Notes: generated by a model from the letters alone, not told the origin. A stretch of 37,581 nt of DNA from an uncultured Bacteroidales bacterium (GCA_903901975.1 CAIUTB010000093.1:1-37581); one strand, 5' to 3'; counted from the first letter of the stretch, positions 29,201-35,173 are shown. A program made the numbers and translations.

Positions 29201-30365
29201 ACAAGGCTATATTGAGATAGGCATTGATACTTGTGAAATGGGTAATCCTGCAAAAAAGTTTGCTAAAATCTGGGTTAAAGATACAGGGATTGGTATTAAA
29301 AATGAAAAAATTGACCGGATTTTTGACCGCTTTTTCAATGATTCACAAAGTGCTACCGATAGTAGTTATGGCATTGGACTTTCACATTGTAAAGATTTGA
29401 TTGAAGTTATGAAAGGAAGTATTACTGTTGAAAGCATACAAGGCAATGGCTCAACCTTTACAGTATATTTACCAATGGAGTTGGATAAAATAGAACAGAC
29501 AATTGAAGCTATTCCGGCAATAAAAAATAAAGTAATTAAAGAGAATTTTACAGATAATAATGAAGAAATCACTTCTGTGAAACTTACTAAGCTTCAAACA
29601 GTATTAATTGCCGAAGACAATTCTGAAATGAGAGAATACATCAAAAGTTGTTTGTCAGAGCAATATAATATTCTTGAAGCCGAAAATGGAGCTGATGGCT
29701 TTGAACTTTCAAAGAAAAAAATGCCTGATCTTATTGTGAGTGACTATGTGATGCCAATAATGAATGGAATTGAATTTTGCGAGAAGATTAAAACCACACT
29801 TGAAACAAGCCATATACCGGTTATTCTTCTTACTGCACGAACAGATAACGAAATAAAACTTAAAGGTTTAGAAACAGGTGCTGACGATTATATTTCAAAA
29901 CCTTTTGAAACGGATTATTTACTTACTAAAATTAGAAGTTTAATAAAAAATCGCGATTCATTACGTCAATTATTTCAAAATAATATTGTTTTTGAACCGT
30001 CAAAAATAACAGTTACATCAACAGATGAAAAGTTTTTAAATGATTTGATGAAAGAAATTGAAAAGGGAATCCCTGATTCTGATTATACAGTTGATAATCT
30101 TGAGAAAGAAATGTCTATGAGTCACGCCAAATTCTATAACAAAGTAAAAAATCTAACAGGGCTTTCCGGCAAAGAATTACTTCAAGACTTCAGATTAAAA
30201 CGTGCAGCACAAATTATTACAGAGAATGATGTTAGTGTAGCCGATGTTTGCTATATGGTTGGTTTTTCAGATCCAAAGTATTTTAGTGCTTGTTTTAAAG
30301 CAAAATTTAAAGTTACGCCTACGGAATATAAAACGAATTACAAAAATGGTTCTTCTCAACAGTAA
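26259..30365 (+). CDS. Hybrid two-component system sensor/regulator (PUL regulator)
   Basis: A 1368-residue one-protein signalling system. I chose Met at 26259 because it is followed by a signal peptide (MKKQLVIFILILQCLLTYSQ); an in-frame ATG at 26220 lies before the -7 box. Residues about 20-690 form the periplasmic two-propeller sensor with repeats such as GFMWIGTLDGLNRYDG, GRIWIGTDDGLNVLN and NCLWIGTHNNGLFLLN. A Y_Y_Y domain follows (about 705-775), then a transmembrane helix (about 801-818). The kinase has His858 in NISHDLRTPLTLI, the N-box NLLSNAVKYT near 970, and DTGIGI. The receiver has Asp1162 in IVSDYVMPIMNG and SKPFE. A C-terminal AraC-type helix-turn-helix ends the protein. Such proteins sense a breakdown oligosaccharide in the periplasm and activate the neighbouring susCD and enzyme genes. 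All key residues are present. Confidence 0.96.
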   Translation: MKKQLVIFILILQCLLTYSQALRFNKITSNEGLSQSEVYSFIKDRQGFMWIGTLDGLNRYDGYKITKYNVGLNKYSSLSNNTIHSLAEDSKGRIWIGTDDGLNVLNTENQQLFKIKLPITSKVFVKIFHLLVDKTLLWISTNQGLFLTEISSDSITTIQKNIQEINKLGSINIKNKFISRTIILSSGIYCCALPNSILAFHYDRSKKKCNLITLCPEFSNLGASHIIEDKNNNLWFSNVNIPENGLYRYNIERSELTHFTKSNSAISSNRISSMTLDTIGNLWFGTIDNGIIRIKAEYTSAKAFPVDIFKNNIFDPKSINSNLIYSLYASTDNQLWIGTIGSGVNFLNLIQKNFNHYIIPPFDNEKSVHSNFIRSVFLDNNNCLWIGTHNNGLFLLNRRTGQYKKIGFDTQIIFHIEWFDSNTLFVSTSTGTYLVGLEGRITAVGDINRACFYSRKVSQNIVFVGGILGLYRLEFKNKKVISLDNYNSNSSKLKISYDNCRILHHDKLRNQLWVGTEGGGLNIITLNNAYEPIKCRVYKKEENTISSNYIRCICQTGENTFWIGTHLGLNRCSYTNNSHNISFKRYFMSDGLPNNMIQSITFDNNKVLWIGSNSGLTRFDTEKEKMNSYSAADGLQSNEFSEHASFKAQDGELFFGGINGVNSFYPEKIKSINLNPGVTLTDFYLFNEKITPQTPIKGRVLLENPIFLTNKINLKAKENNFRFDFSSMNFQTPENIKYAYKLEGYDNKWNITEGGSHTATYTNLMHGTYTFRVKSTNDDGDWSNNERNIIIHIATPYYLTWYSFLFYIIAVGLIIFYFTRYSMIKIATKQQIILDAEHNQRLHELDMIRTRFFINISHDLRTPLTLIAGPLEQILKNTDYPKPLKSQLSMVHRNATKLKYLIEQLLDFRKVEVGKLVTSLRKVELNQFVKDEVDHFDFILRDKGLDLLYDFRKESLNTNIDTEKTAKIIFNLLSNAVKYTKQGYIEIGIDTCEMGNPAKKFAKIWVKDTGIGIKNEKIDRIFDRFFNDSQSATDSSYGIGLSHCKDLIEVMKGSITVESIQGNGSTFTVYLPMELDKIEQTIEAIPAIKNKVIKENFTDNNEEITSVKLTKLQTVLIAEDNSEMREYIKSCLSEQYNILEAENGADGFELSKKKMPDLIVSDYVMPIMNGIEFCEKIKTTLETSHIPVILLTARTDNEIKLKGLETGADDYISKPFETDYLLTKIRSLIKNRDSLRQLFQNNIVFEPSKITVTSTDEKFLNDLMKEIEKGIPDSDYTVDNLEKEMSMSHAKFYNKVKNLTGLSGKELLQDFRLKRAAQIITENDVSVADVCYMVGFSDPKYFSACFKAKFKVTPTEYKTNYKNGSSQQ

Positions 30366-30384
30366 CATTGTAAATCATATTCTT

Positions 30385-30416
30385 AAAAACTTCCTGTCAC
30401 CTTTCAGGAAGTTTTT
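30385..30416 (+). terminator. Rho-independent terminator of the hybrid sensor gene
   Basis: A perfect 12-bp stem, AAAAACTTCCTG (30385-30396) with CAGGAAGTTTTT (30405-30416), encloses an 8-nt loop. It ends in five T and lies 20 nt after the stop codon. Confidence 0.9.
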
Positions 30417-30456
30417 CAAACGACACGTTTAAATTTAAACAACGTTTCCAATCAAT

Positions 30457-30511
30457 TTCCTTCAATCATTCCTTCAATCATTCCTCAAAACCTGGCGTAA
30501 CCCTGGCGTAA
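30457..30511. repeat. Two adjacent short tandem repeats
   Basis: TTCCTTCAATCA occurs at 30457-30468 and again at 30469-30480, with four more matching bases after it. CCTGGCGTAA then occurs at 30491-30500 and 30502-30511. The units are 12 and 11 bp and about two copies each. They lie at the PUL/accessory boundary; function is unknown. Confidence 0.6.
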
Positions 30512-30546
30512 AAGAAAGACACCTACACAACTGAATGTGTAAGTGT
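30511..30546 (-). terminator. Terminator-like hairpin for the recombinase transcript
   Basis: On the minus strand ACACTTACACA (30546-30536) pairs with TGTGTAGGTGT (30529-30519), ten of eleven positions matching, with a 6-nt loop. It is followed by the T-rich stretch CTTTCTTTTA. It lies about 125 nt after the 47-codon gene. Confidence 0.5.
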
Positions 30547-30623
30547 TTCATTTCAAAATATGCTAATATGTTTACAACTTTTTTTAATGGATTAAGACAT
30601 TAGTATCTACTAAATCTCCCTGA

Positions 30624-30638
30624 CACTTCTGACAAACA
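30624..30638. repeat. 15-bp direct repeat, left copy
   Basis: CACTTCTGACAAACA is found here and, identical and in the same direction, at 35174-35188. The pair brackets the recombinase, the LRR pair and the HipBST operon. A 15-bp match can occur by chance in a window this size, so attachment-site status is only a possibility. Confidence 0.35.
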
Positions 30639-30671
30639 AACTCCATACAAATCCTTTGGCCTCTTGTTCGT

Positions 30672-30815
30672 TCAAAAACCAACTATCGATTGAATTAAAT
30701 CGTGAGGATCAATTTCTCGAAGTTTTTTAATAACTGATTCTAGTTCAGGCTTTATAACTATTGAGATTTCATCCAAATAGGATTCATAGTTATTTACAAA
30801 TTCAAATGCATCCAT
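30672..30815 (-). CDS. Small unknown protein (47 aa) downstream of the serine recombinase
   Basis: An ATG at 30815 opens a frame of 47 codons closed by TGA. It begins MDAFEFVNNYESYLDEIS and ends IQSIVGF. The gene starts 20 nt after the recombinase stop on the same strand, so it is probably co-transcribed. The protein is acidic near the start, predicted helical throughout, and has no membrane segment. I do not recognise the family. It could be a partner or directionality factor for the recombinase, but that is only a guess from position. Confidence 0.55.
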   Translation of the reverse strand: MDAFEFVNNYESYLDEISIVIKPELESVIKKLREIDPHDLIQSIVGF

Positions 30816-30835
30816 AATTTCGTTTATTCTTAATT

Positions 30836-31477
30836 TTATTCCGATAAGATATTGAATGACTTTTTCACACGTTGAACCGTACTTACACTATTGTTAGATA
30901 ATTTAGCCGTGTTTCTGACCGAATAGCCACGTTTTAGAAACGAAATAACATCTTTGTACTCTTCCTTCATTTTTTCAGAAGTCTTTCTAGTTCCTACTTT
31001 TCTGCCAAGTTTTCCGCCTTTTTCAATGTAGTTTTGTCGACCGGAGTTTAAGCGATATTGAATGTTAGACCTTTCAATATTAGCCATCTCAGCAAGAACA
31101 GTAACAATGATGCTTGCGAGTGCATTAATTTCCTTGTTTTCATTCAAAGTATTCAACCCTAAATTCTGAACATAAACATTGATTTTGTTGGAATGAAGTG
31201 AGTCCAGGGTTTTCAAAACCTGTAATGTTGACCGGCCAATTCGTGAAAGTTCTGAAGTTAGTAACGTATCTATCTTTTGAGATATACAATAATCGATGCA
31301 TTCCATTAGAATAGTTCGCTCTTCATTTTTCTTTGCTCCACTTATTTTTTCTTCAAAAATCCGACAAACTTCAAAGTTATTCTTTTGAGCATAAGATTTT
31401 AAATCAAAAATCTGACGTTCTGTAGATTGTCTATCCGTAGTAGAACTGACCCTTGAATAAATAACTGCTGATTTCAT
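30836..31477 (-). CDS. Serine recombinase, resolvase/invertase family
   Basis: A 213-residue small serine recombinase. The N-terminal catalytic domain has YSRVSSTTDRQSTERQ with the predicted nucleophile Ser11, and SELSRIGRSTLQVL. A long helix follows (LAEMANIERSNIQYRLNSG, about 130-150). The C-terminal helix-turn-helix is visible as GYSVRNTAKLSNNSVSTVQRVKK. The length is that of Hin/Tn3 resolvase types, not of the large integrases, so it would act as an invertase or resolvase. No transposase is nearby and I found no matched pair of long inverted repeats flanking an invertible segment. It marks the start of the accessory region and reads toward the PUL. Confidence 0.93.
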   Translation of the reverse strand: MKSAVIYSRVSSTTDRQSTERQIFDLKSYAQKNNFEVCRIFEEKISGAKKNEERTILMECIDYCISQKIDTLLTSELSRIGRSTLQVLKTLDSLHSNKINVYVQNLGLNTLNENKEINALASIIVTVLAEMANIERSNIQYRLNSGRQNYIEKGGKLGRKVGTRKTSEKMKEEYKDVISFLKRGYSVRNTAKLSNNSVSTVQRVKKSFNILSE

Positions 31478-31706
31478 AATTCGTGTATTTAGGCTAAATT
31501 ACGGCGAATTATTGAACGTACCAAATAAGTCTTTGAAAAATTTGAGGACGATTTTAATTCGTGTTCATTTATGTTCATAGATTTATTTGAATACACTTAT
31601 TAATTGAATACGATTGGCTAATAAATGAGCTATTTTGAATAGTGAGGTTTCGAAGTAAGTTTTTTTTTGCTAATTGAAATATCTATTAATTTTTTTCGTA
31701 AAAACT

Positions 31707-31738
31707 CAAACTTATGACTTTTGATTTTATATATACAA
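31707..31738 (-). promoter_or_regulatory. Possible promoter of the serine recombinase
   Basis: The minus strand reads TTG (31738-31736), 21 bp, then TAAGTTTG (31714-31707), a reasonable Bacteroidota promoter. It would give a leader of about 220 nt, which is long, so confidence is low. Confidence 0.3.
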
Positions 31739-31742
31739 TTAT

Positions 31743-31785
31743 AAGCACAACCGAAAGAAATTATTTTAGATTATTGGTTGTGTTT
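31743..31785. repeat. Inverted repeat before the 91-aa gene
   Basis: AAGCACAACC (31743-31752) and GGTTGTGTTT (31776-31785) form a 10-bp inverted repeat (one G-T pair) with a 23-nt spacer. It ends 22 nt before the ATG of the 91-aa protein. It could be an operator or a leader hairpin. No T-tract follows on either strand, so it is not a terminator. Confidence 0.5.
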
Positions 31786-31807
31786 CAAAAAAAAAATCAA
31801 ATAAAAT

Positions 31808-32083
31808 ATGAAAGTGTATAAAGAAGACATTGTCTGCATTGGAGATTATGCAGCAATAAATGAAGATGGCAACCTAGACTTAATGGCTTATTATCCGGGA
31901 ATAAATTCTGATGAGATAATATTGCGTGAGATACTGCTTAAATATGGAGGTTATAGAATCGAAGAAGTTATCTGCTACGAAGACGCCATATGTTTCCGGA
32001 CAAACTTACCTTATGAGTCATATATAAAAGCAAGAGATAATTATGTTGTGAAAAACAACAGACAAAAAAAGTATAATCAATGA
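31808..32083 (+). CDS. Unknown 91-residue protein
   Basis: I do not recognise this protein. It begins MKVYKEDIVCIGDYAAINEDG, is rich in acidic and aromatic residues in the middle (LMAYYPGINSDEIILREIL, EEVICYEDAICF), and ends in a basic tail (NNRQKKYNQ). There is no signal peptide or membrane helix. Alternating hydrophobic residues suggest a small alpha/beta fold. Its stop codon overlaps the start of the LRR gene in ATGA, so the two are translationally coupled and probably work together. Confidence 0.75.
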   Translation: MKVYKEDIVCIGDYAAINEDGNLDLMAYYPGINSDEIILREILLKYGGYRIEEVICYEDAICFRTNLPYESYIKARDNYVVKNNRQKKYNQ

Positions 32084-32979
32084 GAAGGAGAACTAGAAAA
32101 GGAACAACTGATAAAATTGATCAGGATATCCTGTGGTGGAATAGTCTTGATGTTATTTGGAAAGAAGAATTAATCTCAAATCTATTGCAAAGTCGTGATT
32201 ATAACGATAAAGGATTTTCAAAAAATGATATTTTTGAGAAGATAAAAGAATCAAATCAACTAATTACAGAAATTGTAAATCTAAAGAAACTGGATATTTC
32301 GCGAAAAGTGCTATCCGATTTATCTCCGATATACTACCTTAAAGATATTGATGAATTCCATATTTTTGAGCCTGATTGGCAAGACCCGGATGCAAAACAG
32401 GTGTTAGAATTGTACCCTAAATACCTTCGGTCCAAGGTAAAAAGACTTAACCTTGATGGTATACCACTGGGTGAATTGACACCTTATAGTGATTTTACGA
32501 TATTTGAAGATTTTATAAATCTTGAATCATTAGAAATTCAAAGCTGTCATTTTAAATCTCTATCAGGAATTGAAAAATTGACTAAACTAAAATCATTGAT
32601 GGGCGGGATGAATAACAATTTTTCTGACTTAAATCCTTTGAGAAAACTTCCACTAAGATATCTTGATTTGGAATGGACTCAGGTGAGAGACATCAGTCCA
32701 CTGATTGACGTTCCAACTCTTGATTACTTGAACTTGAATTACTTGAATGATATCAATGATTTCTCTGTGTTATTACATTTGCCAAACCTGAAAACAGTTA
32801 TTTTCACCGGCTGGAAAGAGGTAAAAGCTATTGAACTCAAAGATTATCTTATGAAAAATTACAGTACAAATAAATATGGAAGGATAACTATTTCATTATC
32901 AAATAAAAAAGTTGGAAATTGGAACAACCATACTCTCAATTTATCAGGTGATGAATCTTGTGATAATCTTCCTTTTTGA
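32080..32979 (+). CDS. Cytoplasmic leucine-rich-repeat protein
   Basis: A 299-residue protein without signal peptide. The N-terminal segment is basic (MRRRTRKGTTDK) and leads to ILWWNSLDVIWKEELISNLL, a tryptophan-rich helix that I recall from other Bacteroidota cytoplasmic LRR proteins. Irregular leucine-rich repeats follow from about residue 65 to 260, for example ITEIVNLKKLDISRKVLSDL, LESLEIQSCHFKSLSGIEKL, LRYLDLEWTQVRDISPLIDV and LDYLNLNYLNDINDFSVLLH. LRR proteins of this kind bind other proteins; partner and role are unknown. It overlaps the 91-aa gene by 4 nt, and a strong terminator follows about 80 nt after the stop. Confidence 0.85.
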   Translation: MRRRTRKGTTDKIDQDILWWNSLDVIWKEELISNLLQSRDYNDKGFSKNDIFEKIKESNQLITEIVNLKKLDISRKVLSDLSPIYYLKDIDEFHIFEPDWQDPDAKQVLELYPKYLRSKVKRLNLDGIPLGELTPYSDFTIFEDFINLESLEIQSCHFKSLSGIEKLTKLKSLMGGMNNNFSDLNPLRKLPLRYLDLEWTQVRDISPLIDVPTLDYLNLNYLNDINDFSVLLHLPNLKTVIFTGWKEVKAIELKDYLMKNYSTNKYGRITISLSNKKVGNWNNHTLNLSGDESCDNLPF

Positions 32980-33049
32980 CAATTGTAGTAGTCTAATAAA
33001 ATAGTGACAAATCTGCATTTTTAAAGAAATTGATAGATACACATTCTAA

Positions 33050-33115
33050 GATGTAGCATAAAAAGTTTGACTGTTCTTTACAGTCAAACTTTTTACATTT
33101 AAGAAAAGCTACATC
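33050..33115. terminator. Strong terminator nested in a second inverted repeat
   Basis: The inner stem is AAAAAGTTTGACTG (33060-33073) with CAGTCAAACTTTTT (33081-33094), a perfect 14 bp (15 with the flanking T-A pair) and a 7-nt loop. It can work in both directions. Around it, GATGTAGC (33050-33057) pairs with GCTACATC (33108-33115), a second perfect 8-bp inverted repeat. Confidence 0.85.
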
Positions 33116-33404
33116 CATAAGTGATTTGAATAAAATTAAGTTGAAAATTAAACTTTATTCATCTGTTATTAGCTGATTTATTGACACAAATTGAAAATAT
33201 CATGCTGTTTTTTTCTTACCTGTAGCTTTTTTTAATCGAAGAGAAATTAAGTATTTGAGATTTTTCAATTTCATATTAATCGAAGTCATAATAACCTCTT
33301 AAGTCTTCGTATTGACAATTTTCGAAACTAAAACCAGATAATATAAATTACCAATTTAGAATATGTTGATGTTCACACTTTAAAAAAATGTTGCATCTAA
33401 AACT

Positions 33405-33480
33405 ACACCAAAACAGTGCGATATATTGCACTATATGGTGTGTTTAAATTAAAAATGCACTAATTGGCGCAATAAAGTGC
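33405..33480. repeat. Cluster of GTGC/GCAC inverted repeats upstream of hipB
   Basis: An 18-bp imperfect palindrome, AGTGC-GATATATT-GCACT (33415-33432), is nested inside ACACCA (33405-33410) and TGGTGT (33436-33441). A second pair is GCACT (33457-33461) with AGTGC (33476-33480). GCACTATA at 33428-33435 recurs at 33550-33557, inside the first codons of hipB. These may be binding sites for a regulator. Confidence 0.5.
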
Positions 33481-33488
33481 TGTTTATC

Positions 33489-33541
33489 GCTCTTTTTCTT
33501 GCTATTAATAGAATTTATTGTACTTTTGCAAGAAAAAGAGC
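33489..33541 (+). promoter_or_regulatory. HipBST promoter with 14-bp inverted-repeat operator
   Basis: The promoter is TTG (33499-33501), 19 bp, TACTTTTG (33521-33528), an ideal Bacteroidota promoter. GCTCTTTTTCTTGC (33489-33502) and GCAAGAAAAAGAGC (33528-33541) form a perfect 14-bp inverted repeat with a 25-bp spacer. One arm covers the -33 box. The other begins at the last base of the -7 box and covers the likely transcription start. A dimeric repressor, most simply HipB, bound to both arms would block polymerase. The start codon follows 3 nt after the right arm. Confidence 0.8.
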
Positions 33542-33544
33542 CGT

Positions 33545-33766
33545 ATGATGCACTATACAGAATTGATTAAAACAATAAAAGAGCGAAGGGAAGTGTTACA
33601 AGTAACACAGGAAACCTTAGCGGAATTATCGGGCGTTGGTTTAAGGACCTTAAAGCAATTTGAAAGCGGAAAAGGAAATCCGACACTATTGACTTTACAA
33701 AAGTTAGCCGATGTACTTGGAATGGAAGTAAGTCTGACACTCAAAAACATAACTGCTAACAAATGA
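33545..33766 (+). CDS. hipB: HipB-like XRE-family antitoxin/repressor
   Basis: A 73-residue helix-turn-helix protein of the Cro/C1 (XRE) type: REVLQVTQETLAELSGVGLRTLKQFESGKGN is split across the HTH, with helix 2 at TQETLAELSG and the recognition helix at LRTLKQFESG. I chose the tandem ATG at 33545 (33548 is equally possible), because an in-frame ATG at 33518 lies upstream of the -7 box and cannot be in the mRNA. It overlaps the next gene by four bases (ATGA). In Hip systems HipB represses its own operon and, in two-gene systems, also inhibits the toxin. The perfect inverted repeat directly upstream is its likely operator. Confidence 0.88.
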   Translation: MMHYTELIKTIKERREVLQVTQETLAELSGVGLRTLKQFESGKGNPTLLTLQKLADVLGMEVSLTLKNITANK

Positions 33767-34089
33767 GAGAAGCAAAAGTATTATTTAAAGACGAGGAAGC
33801 AGCCATCTTAACCCAACACGATAATGGTTCATTTACATTCTGCTACCTTGATGATTGGTTGAATGACAAAGAAAAACCCAGTATCAGTCTTACATTACCT
33901 AAAAGTGAACAACCGTTTCATTCGGAATTTTTATTCCCTTTTTTTTACAACATGCTACCTGAAGGCTCAAATAAGCAAGTAGTATGTAAGCTTAATAGAA
34001 TTGACAAAGAGGATTATTTTGGCTTGTTGATGACCACTGCAAAAAATGACTCAATAGGTGCCGTAAGAATAGTAAAAATAGAAAAATAA
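33763..34089 (+). CDS. hipS: HipS-like protein (HipA N-terminal subdomain as a separate gene)
   Basis: This 108-residue protein matches the N-terminal couple_hipA region of HipA: an amino-terminal beta-rich part (REAKVLFKDEEAAILTQ, GSFTFCYLDDWLND), then PFFYNMLPEGSNKQ and DYFGLLMTTAKNDSIGAVRI. In single-protein HipA this region is fused to the kinase. In HipBST systems it is a free protein, HipS, that acts as the antitoxin against HipT. Starts and stops overlap on both sides (ATGA with hipB and TAATG with hipT), so translation is coupled and protein ratios are probably fixed. The only tryptophan is Trp32; HipS of E. coli O127 has been reported to use a tryptophan to block its kinase, and whether Trp32 is equivalent cannot be judged here. 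Confidence 0.82.
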   Translation: MREAKVLFKDEEAAILTQHDNGSFTFCYLDDWLNDKEKPSISLTLPKSEQPFHSEFLFPFFYNMLPEGSNKQVVCKLNRIDKEDYFGLLMTTAKNDSIGAVRIVKIEK

Positions 34090-35075
34090 TGAGTTTACCT
34101 GAAATAAAATATTGTCCCGGTACGCTGGCTGCTGGGTTCAACACGTACAGTAAAACATGCTTGAAAAGAGTTTTTCAAGCTAAAGCTGTTTGTCATATAT
34201 TACCATACGATTCACCAGCATCCAATCCCGAGACGGATGAGCTTTTTGAACAAAACCGAAAACGGTTGTCCATTTCAGGAGTACAGGAAAAATTCTCAGT
34301 AATTCTTGAAAAAAACAAGCTAAGATTAATCAATGACGGTGAACGCGGTACATATATTTTAAAACCAATTCCAAGTGCTGGCAAAAAACCGGATCAAATG
34401 CCTGCCAATGAGCATCTAACCATGCAAATTGCCCGTCAGGTATATGGAATAGAGACAGCCGAAAATGCATTGATATTCTTTAAAAACGGAACTCCTGCCT
34501 ATATCACTAAACGATTCGATGTGAAAGCTGACGGTACAAAACTTGCTCAGGATGATTTTGCATCCTTGGCTGGAAGAACACCACAAACACATGGAGAACA
34601 TTACAAGTATTTGGGTAATTATTTAGATTTATTTCAAGTTATGCAGAAATATCTATCTACTTACAAATTAGAAGCACCAAAACTATTGAAAATACTAATC
34701 TTTAATTATCTGTTTTCAAATGGTGATGCTCACTTTAAAAACTTTTCTATACTTGAAACTTCAATGGGAGATTATAGATTAAGTCCTGCTTACGATCTTT
34801 TAAATAGCCACATTCACGTAGAAGATAAAGACTTTGCTTTGGATGATGGGCTATTACCCAGAAACAGGACTCAAGGGAAAATAAGTGTACAATTTGTCAC
34901 ACTCGCTGAAAGTGCAGGTATTAGTAAAAAGATTTTTAATGATATTATGGAGCTAATGGTATCAAAATCAATTGCAGTAGAGAAAATGATAAATGCTTCT
35001 TTCCTTGACGAAACTACTAAAAGAAATTATTTGCAGTCTTATCAGGGACGATTAATACAATTGAATAAAGTCTGA
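34089..35075 (+). CDS. hipT: HipT-like serine/threonine kinase toxin
   Basis: A 328-residue HipA-like kinase without the N-terminal subdomain. The glycine-rich-loop region reads KRLSISGVQEKFSVIL, with a Ser61-Ile-Ser63 motif comparable to the SxS autophosphorylation motif of HipT. The catalytic loop is NGDAHFKNFS with Asp213, and the metal-binding motif is SPAYDLLNS. All active-site residues expected are present, so the kinase is probably functional. Known HipA and HipT enzymes phosphorylate aminoacyl-tRNA synthetases (GltX and TrpS) and stop growth. The target here is unknown. It starts on the last base of the hipS stop and is followed by a strong terminator. Confidence 0.88.
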   Translation: MSLPEIKYCPGTLAAGFNTYSKTCLKRVFQAKAVCHILPYDSPASNPETDELFEQNRKRLSISGVQEKFSVILEKNKLRLINDGERGTYILKPIPSAGKKPDQMPANEHLTMQIARQVYGIETAENALIFFKNGTPAYITKRFDVKADGTKLAQDDFASLAGRTPQTHGEHYKYLGNYLDLFQVMQKYLSTYKLEAPKLLKILIFNYLFSNGDAHFKNFSILETSMGDYRLSPAYDLLNSHIHVEDKDFALDDGLLPRNRTQGKISVQFVTLAESAGISKKIFNDIMELMVSKSIAVEKMINASFLDETTKRNYLQSYQGRLIQLNKV

Positions 35076-35138
35076 CTTTCAATTTTTGAGAATAATAATA
35101 CTGAAAAGACACAATTAATTAAGTTCATGTACGTCTAT

Positions 35139-35169
35139 AAAAAGCACTGAAAGAAATCAGTGCTTTTTT
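35139..35169 (+). terminator. Rho-independent terminator of the HipBST operon
   Basis: AAAAAGCACTGA (35139-35150) and TCAGTGCTTTTT (35157-35168) form a perfect 12-bp stem with a 6-nt loop and a T-tract. It lies 63 nt after the hipT stop. The A-rich 5' arm may allow action in both directions. Confidence 0.88.
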
Positions 35170-35173
35170 ATAT

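Larger units (their letters stand above)
30366..30671. other. Intergenic junction between PUL and accessory region
   Basis: These 306 bases contain the sensor terminator (30385-30416), two sets of short tandem repeats (30457-30511), a terminator-like hairpin for the minus strand (30511-30546) and one copy of a 15-bp repeat (30624-30638). No coding frame with a plausible start is seen. Confidence 0.6.
31478..31807. other. Intergenic region between divergent recombinase and orphan operon
   Basis: These 330 AT-rich bases have no credible gene. AATTCGTGT is repeated at 31478-31486 and 31556-31564. There is a possible recombinase promoter at 31707-31738 and an inverted repeat at 31743-31785 just before the next gene. 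The region could contain the recombinase crossover site, but I cannot define one. Confidence 0.5.
32980..33544. other. Intergenic region between LRR gene and HipBST operon
   Basis: These 565 bases contain a nested terminator (33050-33115), about 290 bases of AT-rich sequence in which I see no gene or strong signal (33116-33404), the GTGC/GCAC repeat cluster (33405-33480), and the HipBST promoter-operator (33489-33541). Confidence 0.6.

Noticed and set aside
30457-30511. CRISPR-like repeats
   Set aside because: The units are only 11-12 bp, directly adjacent with no spacers, and no cas genes are present.
30366-31000. tRNA gene as integration target at the boundary of the accessory region
   Set aside because: No tRNA-like cloverleaf or CCA end was recognised on either strand.
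31478-31564. Recombination site formed by repeated AATTCGTGT
   Set aside because: Only nine bases match, 78 bp apart, with no symmetric sub-sites; too weak to call.
33489-33541. Invertible promoter switched by the nearby serine recombinase
   Set aside because: The 14-bp inverted repeats flank only 25 bp, too little for an invertible segment of the known type. The promoter boxes overlap the arms, which fits a repressor operator better.
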